Position numbers and translations under genes: made by a program. Below, piece after piece: positions 49,387-58,182 of a DNA stretch of 64,000 nt (the stretch's first letter is position 1; the number at the start of each line of letters is the position of its first letter). This DNA comes from Perkinsus chesapeaki (taxonomy: Eukaryota > Perkinsozoa > Perkinsida > Perkinsidae), in assembly GCA_013115145.1 (NCBI GenBank), contig JAAPAO010000049.1, positions 1 to 64,000 of the forward strand, given 5' to 3'. Below the pieces are notes generated by a model. It was not told the origin of the DNA, did no database searches, and saw only the letters and a list, made by a program, of their open reading frames with translations.

Positions 49387-50640
49387 TCAAGACACAAGCG
49401 TCAGAACAGAGTCGTAGATACCACAGATAGAGCCCGCAAGGGATATAAAGAGTAGAATAGTTAGTCCTACGAATTGCATAATATGGTATTTCGACCCGCT
49501 CCTCACTTTTTCCCAGATAAACAGACGAATGTAGAAGATCGACGGATAGAAGTTATGGATCAAGGAAAAACAAACAGAGCCTAGGAGACCTATAAGACCC
49601 TGGAAGTTGGGGACAAATATTGCAACAATAACGGTGAAGGCGACTAAAGTGCTTCTTATAGCACAAGATTTGACAAACTGGCCTTCCTTGACATTAAAGG
49701 CATGTTCAAGTATACGGCTTGATGGATTCAGTAAAACCGCATAATGCGTTACAGACAATAACAGAATACTACATATACTAATATAAGAGACTACATCATG
49801 ACCAGAACCACTTCCAGTAACAGCATCAATAATATTCTGAAATTTAAGAAGAGAGTTTCCCCAACCAATATAACCAGACAATGACACAAGAAAGTAGACA
49901 ATAGCAATAATGCAAAGTCCCCAATACACAACTCGTCGACGGGCTTGTGGATATTTCATATCATGTAACACGGTCGTACTGGCACATGTTCCAGCAAAAG
50001 CAAGCGTCATACTTGCGAAAGACATACCCAGCCCAATAGCTGTGACAGGGTACGGGTCATAAGATATATCGTCATGGATCTCAGGATTTAGATCTCGAGC
50101 GAACCCAGCATAAATGAGCACCAACAAAAGACATATAACCGAAGCCACTCCTACTGTACCACTTATATAACCGATATGCTTCATATTAGGCAACCATGAG
50201 ACCGGTAAGAGGATGCAAGTCCATATGAGTATCCAGTAGGGCTGCGCGATTCCTGGATAAAGCTTATATGAGTTTTGGCCAAGGAGTAGCATGAGCAAAC
50301 AACATGTACCAATTAAAGCACCATTGACTCCAAATGTAACAGCAAATAATCCCCATCGACCAAAGACATCCATACCGATATCTTCATAACTACGCGTTTC
50401 TGGTTTCATACAGGCACGTAGAAGTTGAGTATAGAGGATTCCGACAACAGCACTAAATACCATAAGAATAAATCCAAATGCATATCCAGCTTGAGCTATT
50501 GCCCTTGGTAGACTCAATATCCCGACACCGATTGTGGCGAGTACCATGTTAACCACCGCTGAGAAGTTAGACTGGCCATGACAGGGTGTGAGCTCAAGCT
50601 TAATGCTCTCAAGTGTTTGACTTGACTCTGGGATTGTCAT
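49387..50640 (-). CDS. AAAP-family amino-acid transporter 3
   Basis: Single-exon transporter, close paralogue of copy 2. The start at ATG 50640 (MTIPESSQTLESIKLE) aligns with the neighbours. The frame is open to 50751, but the extra residues have no counterpart in other copies. Same signature helix and about 11 membrane segments. Over the middle (about 49.6-50.5 kb) it differs from copy 2 by only scattered bases, with long identical runs including third codon positions. The C-terminus (SGSKYHIMQFVGLTILL) is distinct. Same orientation as the rest of the cluster. Confidence 0.88.
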   Translation of the reverse strand: MTIPESSQTLESIKLELTPCHGQSNFSAVVNMVLATIGVGILSLPRAIAQAGYAFGFILMVFSAVVGILYTQLLRACMKPETRSYEDIGMDVFGRWGLFAVTFGVNGALIGTCCLLMLLLGQNSYKLYPGIAQPYWILIWTCILLPVSWLPNMKHIGYISGTVGVASVICLLLVLIYAGFARDLNPEIHDDISYDPYPVTAIGLGMSFASMTLAFAGTCASTTVLHDMKYPQARRRVVYWGLCIIAIVYFLVSLSGYIGWGNSLLKFQNIIDAVTGSGSGHDVVSYISICSILLLSVTHYAVLLNPSSRILEHAFNVKEGQFVKSCAIRSTLVAFTVIVAIFVPNFQGLIGLLGSVCFSLIHNFYPSIFYIRLFIWEKVRSGSKYHIMQFVGLTILLFISLAGSICGIYDSVLTLVS

Positions 50641-51767
50641 TGATTTCGAACTGAAATTAACCTGAAATATGCTATACTTAAAACAAAGCACGCTTATAGA
50701 GATAAGACAAGCATCTCCTTTCCCTAGGTTCAATCCGATCTCATCACTCAAAAAGCAAAGATGGCAATAACGGGGCTAGAAAAGCAACGATAGTCTACAC
50801 TTAGGTAATACCGCCCGATTCACCTAGAGCAATTCGAGAAGCGCAGCTTGGAGGCTCCGAATCAACTACCATATAGCCTGTGTAGGAGGGTGGAAAATCC
50901 CCAAGAAGAGCTCACTCTTCGCCAAGCAAGGGCTGCGAAGATCGCCCTAGTGTACGCGTGCTGTACCCCACATCCACGCGCACAACAATCTGTACAGTAA
51001 TGGTTTGACTAAAAACATAGATAATTAATGATGTACGAGTGATCACTACCGACTACAACGAGATGTGTGCCTTAAAGTATTGCCCAGGATTACTCCTAGT
51101 AACTGCTCATTCTATCGTAATGTTTGGGGTTTGGATGCGTCACGGACTAACGCATGCGTGCAAATACCGTTGTGACAGCAAAAGCGGTCTACTTCTTGGG
51201 TACTAGTACTGATCTTATATCAGCGCGAAAATGCGTGTTCTTGGCTAATACAATCAGACGAGGAAGTAATATTCTTAGTCACAGAAGTGTTCCAAATACA
51301 ATATACCACCGAAACGGTAATCACGGCAATAGCTCAACTAAAGGGTATTCTCGAGGCCAATACTCTAGGCTGAGCCCTGGGATTTCTCCAACCCAACCAC
51401 CTGTGGAAGACTAACTCAAGAGGACTTTAGTAAGGAACACAGTAGATGAAACAGTTAAGCAGTAACAACAGTAGTAGGATATTCTACAACTGATGAATCA
51501 GCAAATAGCCCCCCATGACCCTAGGCCAAAAGAGGGCATTGTTGTGCTGGCTTTCCATAGGAAAAGTGTTTACCATCATACAGCGACGGCAGCGCTCTTT
51601 GTAGCATCGGTACAGGTACATGACGGACGAGCAGAACTCCGAACGTCAAAGACCGGTGCTACTGGGGATAGACAAAACGAGACCGAACCAGAAACGAATC
51701 AGGATCGACAATTTTGTGAATTGATTGAAAAGATGCTGTAAAATGTTAATGGTGGTTGTGGATTTAG
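50641..51767. other. Intergenic within transporter cluster
   Basis: About 1.1 kb between transporters 3 and 4. I see no conserved coding block, RNA gene or repeat. Open frames at 51154-51414 and 51493-51741 have no recognisable features. Confidence 0.5.
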
Positions 51768-53000
51768 TTACGCGCACAGCTCCTTTATAGCCGCATACAC
51801 ACCGAATCCAGAACCTATTACAGAGATGAACATCAGAAAACAAAGGAAAAGCGTAAATGCAATCCATTTAGGAGATCCAAAAATCTTCTCGCCTTTCAAA
51901 TGAGAAAGGCGTAGATAGAAAACTGATGGATAAATATTGTGGATTAGCGAGAAACAAATAGACCCAAGTAGATTGATAAGAGCTGAGAAGCTTGGAACAA
52001 ATATCGCTACCAGAACGGTAACGGCGACTAGGCAACTTCTAAGCAAGACCGATCTCACAATCTGATTACTCTTGATACCAACCCATTCCTCAAATATTCT
52101 GCACGCCGGATTCATCATAACAACATAATGTGTGGCACAGACTATAAGTATACCGACAATGCAAGTTGTAGCAACTGCAGAGTTATTACCAGGGACTGGT
52201 GCCATAGCAGTAATGATAGTATCAAAATGCAATAGCTCTTGTCCCCAACCAATATACCCTGCTAATGATGCTAATAAGAATAGCATGATTAGACAGATAA
52301 AAGATACCAAAAGGACCTTCGATTGTGCTTCAGGATGTTGCATATCCTTTAGAATAGTAGTGGTAGTACTCGTTACCGCATAAGAAAACGTCAACGTAGA
52401 AAACGTTGTACCGAGCCCAACTATCGAAATTGGAGCTGCCCGGTACGGTACGGCTTCTGTAGTCTCGACTCGCTCCTGGACACCCGCAATTATAATCATG
52501 ATCAAGACCACGACAACCGCCGCCACGCCCACAGTACCACTGAAATAACCAACTTGTTTCATAGTCCGCAGACAAGCTAATGGTAGCATTATAGCCGTCC
52601 ATATCAGTATCCAATACGTTTGGCTTATCTCTGGGGCTAGGAGAACAGAGTTCTGTCCCAATAGTAACATGAGTAGGCATCCAGTGCCCACAAGGGCAAC
52701 ATTTAATGCGATAGTAACCGCCATCATTCCCGGATATCCGAACGCATCCCGTCCAATATCCTCATAATTACGAGTACAGGGGTTCATACATTTCCGAAGC
52801 AAATGGGCGTCCAGTAGACCCTCCGCCCCACATGCTACCAGAAGGATAAACCCTAGAACGTACCCGGCTTGAGCTATCGCTCCTGGGAGACCAAGCAGAC
52901 CAACACCGATACCGGTGAGAATTATATTCACTATGGCCGAAAAATTCGACTGACCGGTTTCTTCTACCGAAATCTTACTGGTTTCCGATGATATTGACAT
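51768..53000 (-). CDS. AAAP-family amino-acid transporter 4
   Basis: Single-exon transporter of the same family. ATG at 53000 (MSISSETSKISVEETG) is chosen to match the other copies; the frame is open up to 53093. The signature helix reads GVGLLGLPGAIAQAGYVLGF, with a Gly in place of the Arg found in copies 1-3. About 11 hydrophobic segments follow, with FSYAVTSTTTTILKDM in the middle (TFGYAVSCTSTTILHDM in copy 1) and the LLGSICFSLIHNIYP motif near the end. It is the oldest-looking member by divergence and lies next to the retrotransposon. Confidence 0.88.
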   Translation of the reverse strand: MSISSETSKISVEETGQSNFSAIVNIILTGIGVGLLGLPGAIAQAGYVLGFILLVACGAEGLLDAHLLRKCMNPCTRNYEDIGRDAFGYPGMMAVTIALNVALVGTGCLLMLLLGQNSVLLAPEISQTYWILIWTAIMLPLACLRTMKQVGYFSGTVGVAAVVVVLIMIIIAGVQERVETTEAVPYRAAPISIVGLGTTFSTLTFSYAVTSTTTTILKDMQHPEAQSKVLLVSFICLIMLFLLASLAGYIGWGQELLHFDTIITAMAPVPGNNSAVATTCIVGILIVCATHYVVMMNPACRIFEEWVGIKSNQIVRSVLLRSCLVAVTVLVAIFVPSFSALINLLGSICFSLIHNIYPSVFYLRLSHLKGEKIFGSPKWIAFTLFLCFLMFISVIGSGFGVYAAIKELCA

Positions 53001-53444
53001 AATAAAGGAAGTAACGTAACTGAATCTAGAAGAGGTGCAAATGTGTAAACGCCCAGCAAAAGTAATGCGGCAAATGCAATGGAACGCCATCACACAAACG
53101 ACAACGAATAAGCCCGCAGCCTAGTGTTCAAATGTGTACAAGGCTTTTAGCTAAGGAAAATCCATTGTATTCTCAGGACACAAATATATGAGCTGGCAAG
53201 GCAGCTCTCCGAAACCTGATGGTCTTCGAAGGATCTAGACAAACACCTGGTAATATTTAACGCGAACACGGGTTCCCACCAGCCCCAATGCTACTGGCAC
53301 TGCAAACGGAACCGCATTGGAAGAGGAGCGTCACCGTGCAACTCACACGTCAATCTCGCGCGCCTCGAATATAGGATTTAACAGCGCTACTTCCATCTCG
53401 CTCGCCTGAAACTATCATATGTATTGTCACGGAAATCTTAAGGA
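53001..53444. other. Intergenic between transporter 4 and the retrotransposon
   Basis: About 440 bp upstream of the transporter gene, probably its promoter. No further gene or repeat is seen. The base before the LTR is preceded by ..cttaagga. Confidence 0.5.
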
Positions 53445-53691
53445 TGATGGGATTCGCCATAACTGGTAACTCAATGCCGCTAGGCGCAAGTAAAACTAGC
53501 TACAAATGATCTTATACTCAACTATCTTCAGATCTATATCATCTAGATACCCATTATCGAAGGCCACGGTTACAATATTGGGCGAGCGAGATCTAATAAT
53601 AGTCCCAGGAAACCAATGCCGACGGTTGACACCGTTTAGCATAATATAAGCGACCGATATCCGCTGGCCAATCATGAGACTGGGAGTCTCA
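53445..53691 (-). repeat. 3' LTR (247 bp)
   Basis: Copy of the LTR at 60150-60396 with three substitutions. It begins TGAGACT, where an inverted repeat atgagact/agtctcat with a 3-nt loop marks the U3 end (about 53674-53692), and ends CCCATCA. It includes the last 65 codons of the integrase frame (to the stop at 53496). Confidence 0.92.
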
Positions 53692-55409
53692 TCGCGCCCC
53701 CCTTGTGGGCCTCCACAAGCATCAGACGGGATCTTCCATTGCACCGCATCCAAGCGTATCATAACAGGGGTATTGTCATTACCATCCAAGAACCATACCC
53801 ATAGTTTATTGGAATAATCGCAAGGATCGTATGTCACTCTAGCGGATCGCCAAGCGGAAGTGGAGTCCATTTTAACATCAATATACATACCTTCTCGAGA
53901 AACAACAGCAGAACCATCGCACGGATAAGGGTACAACATAACAATATTGTAAAGGTTCTCGGTAGTGACCAAGCCATTTGCCAACCTTACTTTGACACGC
54001 CGTCCCGAGATGCACTCGATGATATGGCCCATCCGAAAACTCATACCGAGCTTACGGCCTCCCATATAGACCAAAACACAATCTCCAGGACGAAAGGTGC
54101 CTCGGACTTTACCGTCGCAAGCAGTAGATCGGCATTTCTGAGCAACAGCGGTGAGGGAACGGTCTTTGAGATCACGCCACAGCCACTGCATAAAACAGTT
54201 CCTAACCGCGCGAACGCGATTGGGACACAACGACTCGTGACCATTAGCAGATTCTTGGACCGCCTCGACACAGCCCCGCGACCGAGTACGGCCACAGTGC
54301 AAACTATCTGGAGTGATGATATCGGCGCCTTCCTCAGAAACATAGAAGCTGCCCAGAGGGCGAGTGTTCAGCAGTAACATTACCTCCTCCAGTAGCTCAT
54401 CCTGCGCGTCCGCATTCTCCGGCCAACGCCCCGCAGTATGGCGCAACATCACTCGCAAACGGTCACTAGCAATGCCGTGAAGCTTCTCGGATCCGAGCTC
54501 CCAAGGCGCCCGGCTGGAAATCAGCTCGACCCGAGCATTGATCTCAGAGCTGACTTTAGAGACAAAATTCTCCTCAGTCCGGAAATAACTAGCACGATCA
54601 CACACCACGATAGCAACGGAACCAGTGCGTAACTTGAGCAATCGAAGAACACGGAGAGCTTCACGAGCGGTCTCGCTAGAGACTCTAAAAAGGCTTATGT
54701 GCTTACTATACAAACAGCAAGCCGACATAACTTTCCATTTATCCCCCACCGAGTAGAAGTCTATAGCAACCTTATAGTAAGTAGGCATCCTCGCCAGGAA
54801 TGTTTCATCGGAGTGACCAACAGAAGGAAGCTGTGTCCAATCCCGTCTCGCACGCAGGATCTTACAAACGTGGCACTGAGCCACTAGGTCCTTCATTTGC
54901 CGGCCACAACCATCCATATGAAACATAGTACACCGCGACAAAGAATCTCGCACCCCAGCATGTCGACAAGCTCGATGGCCATCAAGAAGAATCTTTCGCC
55001 TCACAGAATCTGCTGCCCTAGGTATAACATAACGGAGGACTTGAGTACCATAGGGACTACCCGAGCGAAAGACAACTAAACCATCAGCATCGCACAATAA
55101 GGGGCCACACGCGGGACCTTTGCCAGCTCGAATCTCCTGACATCGCACATCATCAGCTTGAGCATTTGCCACTACAACTTTACGATCGTCATCACTAAAC
55201 ATATGGGGGTATTCCAGACCATTGGCCTCTCCGCCCCCCTTGACATTCCACTTTAATAGGTGAATGACAAAACGTAAGGCTTTAAACGAATGACAAATAG
55301 CATCAAAGCTGAACGACTGCTTAGCCACACGATTAGACAGACTTGTCGTCTCATCAGACCGATCAGTCTCAGCAAACCGAATGTAGTCCTCGACCAGTTG
55401 GTCAACCAA
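53496..55409 (-). CDS. Retrotransposon integrase polyprotein segment (INT)
   Basis: Third frame of the element, open for 637 aa and overlapping the RT frame by 157 nt. It is probably entered by -1 frameshifting at 55286-55280 rather than from its own ATG. A zinc-binding HHCC region (GHRACRHAGV ... CHVC) precedes the catalytic core. Core residues can be followed at KVAIDFYSV (first Asp), VVCDRASYF (second Asp) and PWELGSEKLHG (Glu). After the core comes a C-terminal chromatin/DNA-binding type segment (FRPGDCVLVYMGGRKLG) and two more small beta-rich repeats (VKVRLANGLV; VTVAFDNGYLDDIDL). The last ~65 residues lie within the 3' LTR, so they are constrained both as protein and as LTR. Confidence 0.85.
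   Translation of the reverse strand: MVDQLVEDYIRFAETDRSDETTSLSNRVAKQSFSFDAICHSFKALRFVIHLLKWNVKGGGEANGLEYPHMFSDDDRKVVVANAQADDVRCQEIRAGKGPACGPLLCDADGLVVFRSGSPYGTQVLRYVIPRAADSVRRKILLDGHRACRHAGVRDSLSRCTMFHMDGCGRQMKDLVAQCHVCKILRARRDWTQLPSVGHSDETFLARMPTYYKVAIDFYSVGDKWKVMSACCLYSKHISLFRVSSETAREALRVLRLLKLRTGSVAIVVCDRASYFRTEENFVSKVSSEINARVELISSRAPWELGSEKLHGIASDRLRVMLRHTAGRWPENADAQDELLEEVMLLLNTRPLGSFYVSEEGADIITPDSLHCGRTRSRGCVEAVQESANGHESLCPNRVRAVRNCFMQWLWRDLKDRSLTAVAQKCRSTACDGKVRGTFRPGDCVLVYMGGRKLGMSFRMGHIIECISGRRVKVRLANGLVTTENLYNIVMLYPYPCDGSAVVSREGMYIDVKMDSTSAWRSARVTYDPCDYSNKLWVWFLDGNDNTPVMIRLDAVQWKIPSDACGGPQGGRDETPSLMIGQRISVAYIMLNGVNRRHWFPGTIIRSRSPNIVTVAFDNGYLDDIDLKIVEYKIICS
53697..53704 (-). other. 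Polypurine tract (AAGGGGGG)
   Basis: Purine run on the element's sense strand a few bases upstream of the 3' LTR, in the expected place for plus-strand priming. It lies inside the integrase reading frame. Confidence 0.55.
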
Positions 55410-58177
55410 GGGCTACATTCGGTTTCATGACCAACTTGGTCATGAACCTCATCGTTCACAGAAACTAGATATGAGACTTTATCAACAAGTGGCTGCTCAT
55501 AATGGGGTTGCCACTCAGAGTCTAGAGGATCTTCTGTGTGGTCGAAGATTGCCCAGGCATTGCTGCCTCGCATAGGATCACGAGCAACCTCTTCGTCAAG
55601 ACCACCTTCGTCACACAAACACTGATGTAACGATAATCCAGACGCAACCAATCGCGCCTCAAAGACTCTTGAAAGTAAGTCTGCCTCGTCGTTGCGGGAA
55701 CCCTCGATGTGATGAACAGAGACATCTGAGAGCTCACGCATTCGTGATAACTCAGCCAGTAATCCACTCACTAACCTGGATAATACTCGGCGCTCGACCC
55801 CCCGAGACTCTTTGAGGAGATCAGCGCTATCGCAGGAAGTGGCCCACCGGACACATGACAGATTATCACAATAGATCTCAACCTTGATGCGACCCTCAAC
55901 ACTTGTGGTAGATGAGACTCCAGTAACACTTTGCCTGTACTCGAGGAAGTCGACAATCATCTGAGTCATCCTTAAAAGGACAACCAACTCGCGACGATTC
56001 GAGTGCCAGTTTACCTCGCTCTTCTTAAATCGGTAGACTTCACTGAAGAGACGAGTGGCGTCAGCAAAGGCTACAATACCACCACCAGATGAAGACGCAT
56101 CGCAGTAGCAACGGAGAACGATCGGGCTGGCTTCGATTGGCCTAACCTCGGAAGTGTGCCGGCAGGTTTCCCTAACCAGCTCTTCCATCCAATCTAGCAT
56201 ACACCGGAAAGCCGCATAAGCATTGTCGGTCAGACGAGAAAGATCAATCTGGGTGTCCCAAGGCTCTCTGTGAAAACATCGAGCAATAAGCGACCGGATA
56301 GCATCGCCACAACCCCTAGCATATGGGTGTTGCTTCCCAGGGTCGTAGCTTAGACACCCACCGGCCTTGAAAACATCAATCTTGCTGACCTGAGCTGTCG
56401 TGCGACAACGCTCAATGAACGAAACCACCACAGCCAATCGTTTCTCTCGTTGACATGTCAATACTATTAAACTGCTCTCGTAACGGACTCGCATGCCGAG
56501 GAAGGAACCCTCGCTAGCAACAGCGATCTCGACACCGCATTCAGAGAGCAACGAAAGTAGTTGATGCTGTTTGTCTTCTGTAACCATTATGAACACTTTC
56601 CGCATCTGTACATCAAACCCCGCCCGAAGGAGGAGACATAACAGCAACTTGAACATAAAGACGACCACGCGGATGGTTCCGGAGATGGCCATATCATCCA
56701 CAAACAACATCAACATCAACGTCCAGAGCTGTTGCAAAAGCAAAGCACACAGCTGCTGGATTCGGTGAAAATCTATAGACCGGGCAGAGCATACCAACCG
56801 ACCAAGAGAGCCAGAGAGCCCACAGGGCCCAAAGACCACTCCGAAACATAAACGGCATGAGGCAAACAATTCACCGGTCCCTGACCGAAGGTGTAAAACG
56901 TTGTTCACACATCGGCATTTGTAAAAGGCTGCCCGAGCATCCAGAAGGAAGGTACACTCTCTGGACTCTGCTCGCAGTAATGCGATAGGGTGAAATAACA
57001 ATGGCACATCACTGCTAGCGGGCGGTAACGCCTTATTTACACAACGGAAATCCACGACCAAACGGCTTTTGCGAGAGGTAGTTGGTGGTATGAGAAAAAC
57101 CTGAGCGGCTGCTGCCGACTCGCCGACCCCCTTCACGGAGCACTCAGTACTCGAGGTCGGGATCCACCAACGAGAAAGGACATACTCTTGAACTAGCCGG
57201 CGATACTCGCTTTTTAAAGGATCACTCAAGCGAGAATATAACGACGCCGCATAGGAACGACCTTTCTCCTGTACCGTCTTGGGTGTTGGAACCCAGATCT
57301 CACAAACATGAGTCTGCTCCACGACATCCGTCGTTTCACAAGGAGCGAGCTCACGAACCCTGCTCTTGTAAGCACCGTTGGTCTTAGGGATAACCTTCCA
57401 CCCTTCATGGACAACTTGGCTCAGGATTTCATCGACAATACCTGACTCGTGCGGTTGAAGATCGGCACGAAGAACTCGGTCAGGCTTGCTCGGAACGGTC
57501 GATGATGAATCCACACAACCATGAGTGGTAGAAATAAAACCTTCATCCTTGTAGTCACCGATGTTATTTAGGACATCTATATCTAGCTCTACGACTTGTG
57601 CTACTGAGCCTAGACCACCGAATTCTTCGGGAGAGTCACTCTGACGGTAAACACACTCCCCACCGACATGCATATAGGTCGCTCCTCGAGACTCTAACCC
57701 CCACTCTTCGATAAGCTGTCGGCCAGCAAGGACCAATAACTCATCGTTAGGAACAACACCAGGAGATGGGAGTATACGGAGCTCACAGTCGACGAATTCG
57801 GATACCAAGGTTCTAGACTCAAAGCCGTAGACAGCTATTTTACAATCAATCTGATGCTGGATGGCCACTCTCTGACCGTTCGCCATGGCAACGAGGGTGC
57901 TACCCCCGGTACCATTAACCGAACAGCCAATAGCATCAAGAGCCACTATGGCTTTATCTACACTTGATACTAATAAATAAGGCCGGCCAGCACCGGAATC
58001 TACTACGCATCGTGCCTCCAAGAATGGAGAATCAGATGCAAAACGTGCAGGACTAATTCGCACCCTCAAAGACATCTCGGGTGGTACAGGAGTTAAAAGG
58101 GAAATAACATCAAAAATAGAAGAAGTCGGATGTCCGAGAGCTAATGTATCACTAGGCACATCGCCCTCATCATTCAT
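55253..58177 (-). CDS. Retrotransposon protease-reverse transcriptase-RNase H polyprotein
   Basis: Open for 974 aa from the ATG at 58177, but the frame is also open upstream to about 58113. It is therefore more likely entered from gag by a -1 shift at 58192-58186. Domains in order: aspartic protease (VVDSGAGRPYLL, the D-S/T-G-A motif), reverse transcriptase (RLVVDFRCVNKAL, FLLDARAAFYK, then MLFVDDMAISG with the two catalytic Asp), and RNase H (YCDASSSGGGIVAF with the first Asp, RRELVVLL, IYCDNLSCVRWA, and GSRNDEADLLSR). The connection resembles gypsy/BEL RNase H. It stops TAA at 55253, 25 nt past the TTTAAAG heptamer. No frame-breaking mutation is seen. Confidence 0.88.
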   Translation of the reverse strand: MNDEGDVPSDTLALGHPTSSIFDVISLLTPVPPEMSLRVRISPARFASDSPFLEARCVVDSGAGRPYLLVSSVDKAIVALDAIGCSVNGTGGSTLVAMANGQRVAIQHQIDCKIAVYGFESRTLVSEFVDCELRILPSPGVVPNDELLVLAGRQLIEEWGLESRGATYMHVGGECVYRQSDSPEEFGGLGSVAQVVELDIDVLNNIGDYKDEGFISTTHGCVDSSSTVPSKPDRVLRADLQPHESGIVDEILSQVVHEGWKVIPKTNGAYKSRVRELAPCETTDVVEQTHVCEIWVPTPKTVQEKGRSYAASLYSRLSDPLKSEYRRLVQEYVLSRWWIPTSSTECSVKGVGESAAAAQVFLIPPTTSRKSRLVVDFRCVNKALPPASSDVPLLFHPIALLRAESRECTFLLDARAAFYKCRCVNNVLHLRSGTGELFASCRLCFGVVFGPCGLSGSLGRLVCSARSIDFHRIQQLCALLLQQLWTLMLMLFVDDMAISGTIRVVVFMFKLLLCLLLRAGFDVQMRKVFIMVTEDKQHQLLSLLSECGVEIAVASEGSFLGMRVRYESSLIVLTCQREKRLAVVVSFIERCRTTAQVSKIDVFKAGGCLSYDPGKQHPYARGCGDAIRSLIARCFHREPWDTQIDLSRLTDNAYAAFRCMLDWMEELVRETCRHTSEVRPIEASPIVLRCYCDASSSGGGIVAFADATRLFSEVYRFKKSEVNWHSNRRELVVLLRMTQMIVDFLEYRQSVTGVSSTTSVEGRIKVEIYCDNLSCVRWATSCDSADLLKESRGVERRVLSRLVSGLLAELSRMRELSDVSVHHIEGSRNDEADLLSRVFEARLVASGLSLHQCLCDEGGLDEEVARDPMRGSNAWAIFDHTEDPLDSEWQPHYEQPLVDKVSYLVSVNDEVHDQVGHETECSPWLTNWSRTTFGLLRLIGLMRRQVCLIVWLSSRSALMLFVIRLKPYVLSFTY
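55280..55286 (-). promoter_or_regulatory. -1 ribosomal frameshift heptamer TTTAAAG (RT to INT)
   Basis: In the RT-frame the codons are CGT TTA AAG, so T TTA AAG fits X XXY YYZ exactly. A one-base backward slip gives TTT AAA GCC, which is the integrase frame (S-F-K-A). The zero-frame stop TAA follows at 55255-55253. Confidence 0.7.
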
Positions 58178-58182
58178 CCCTT

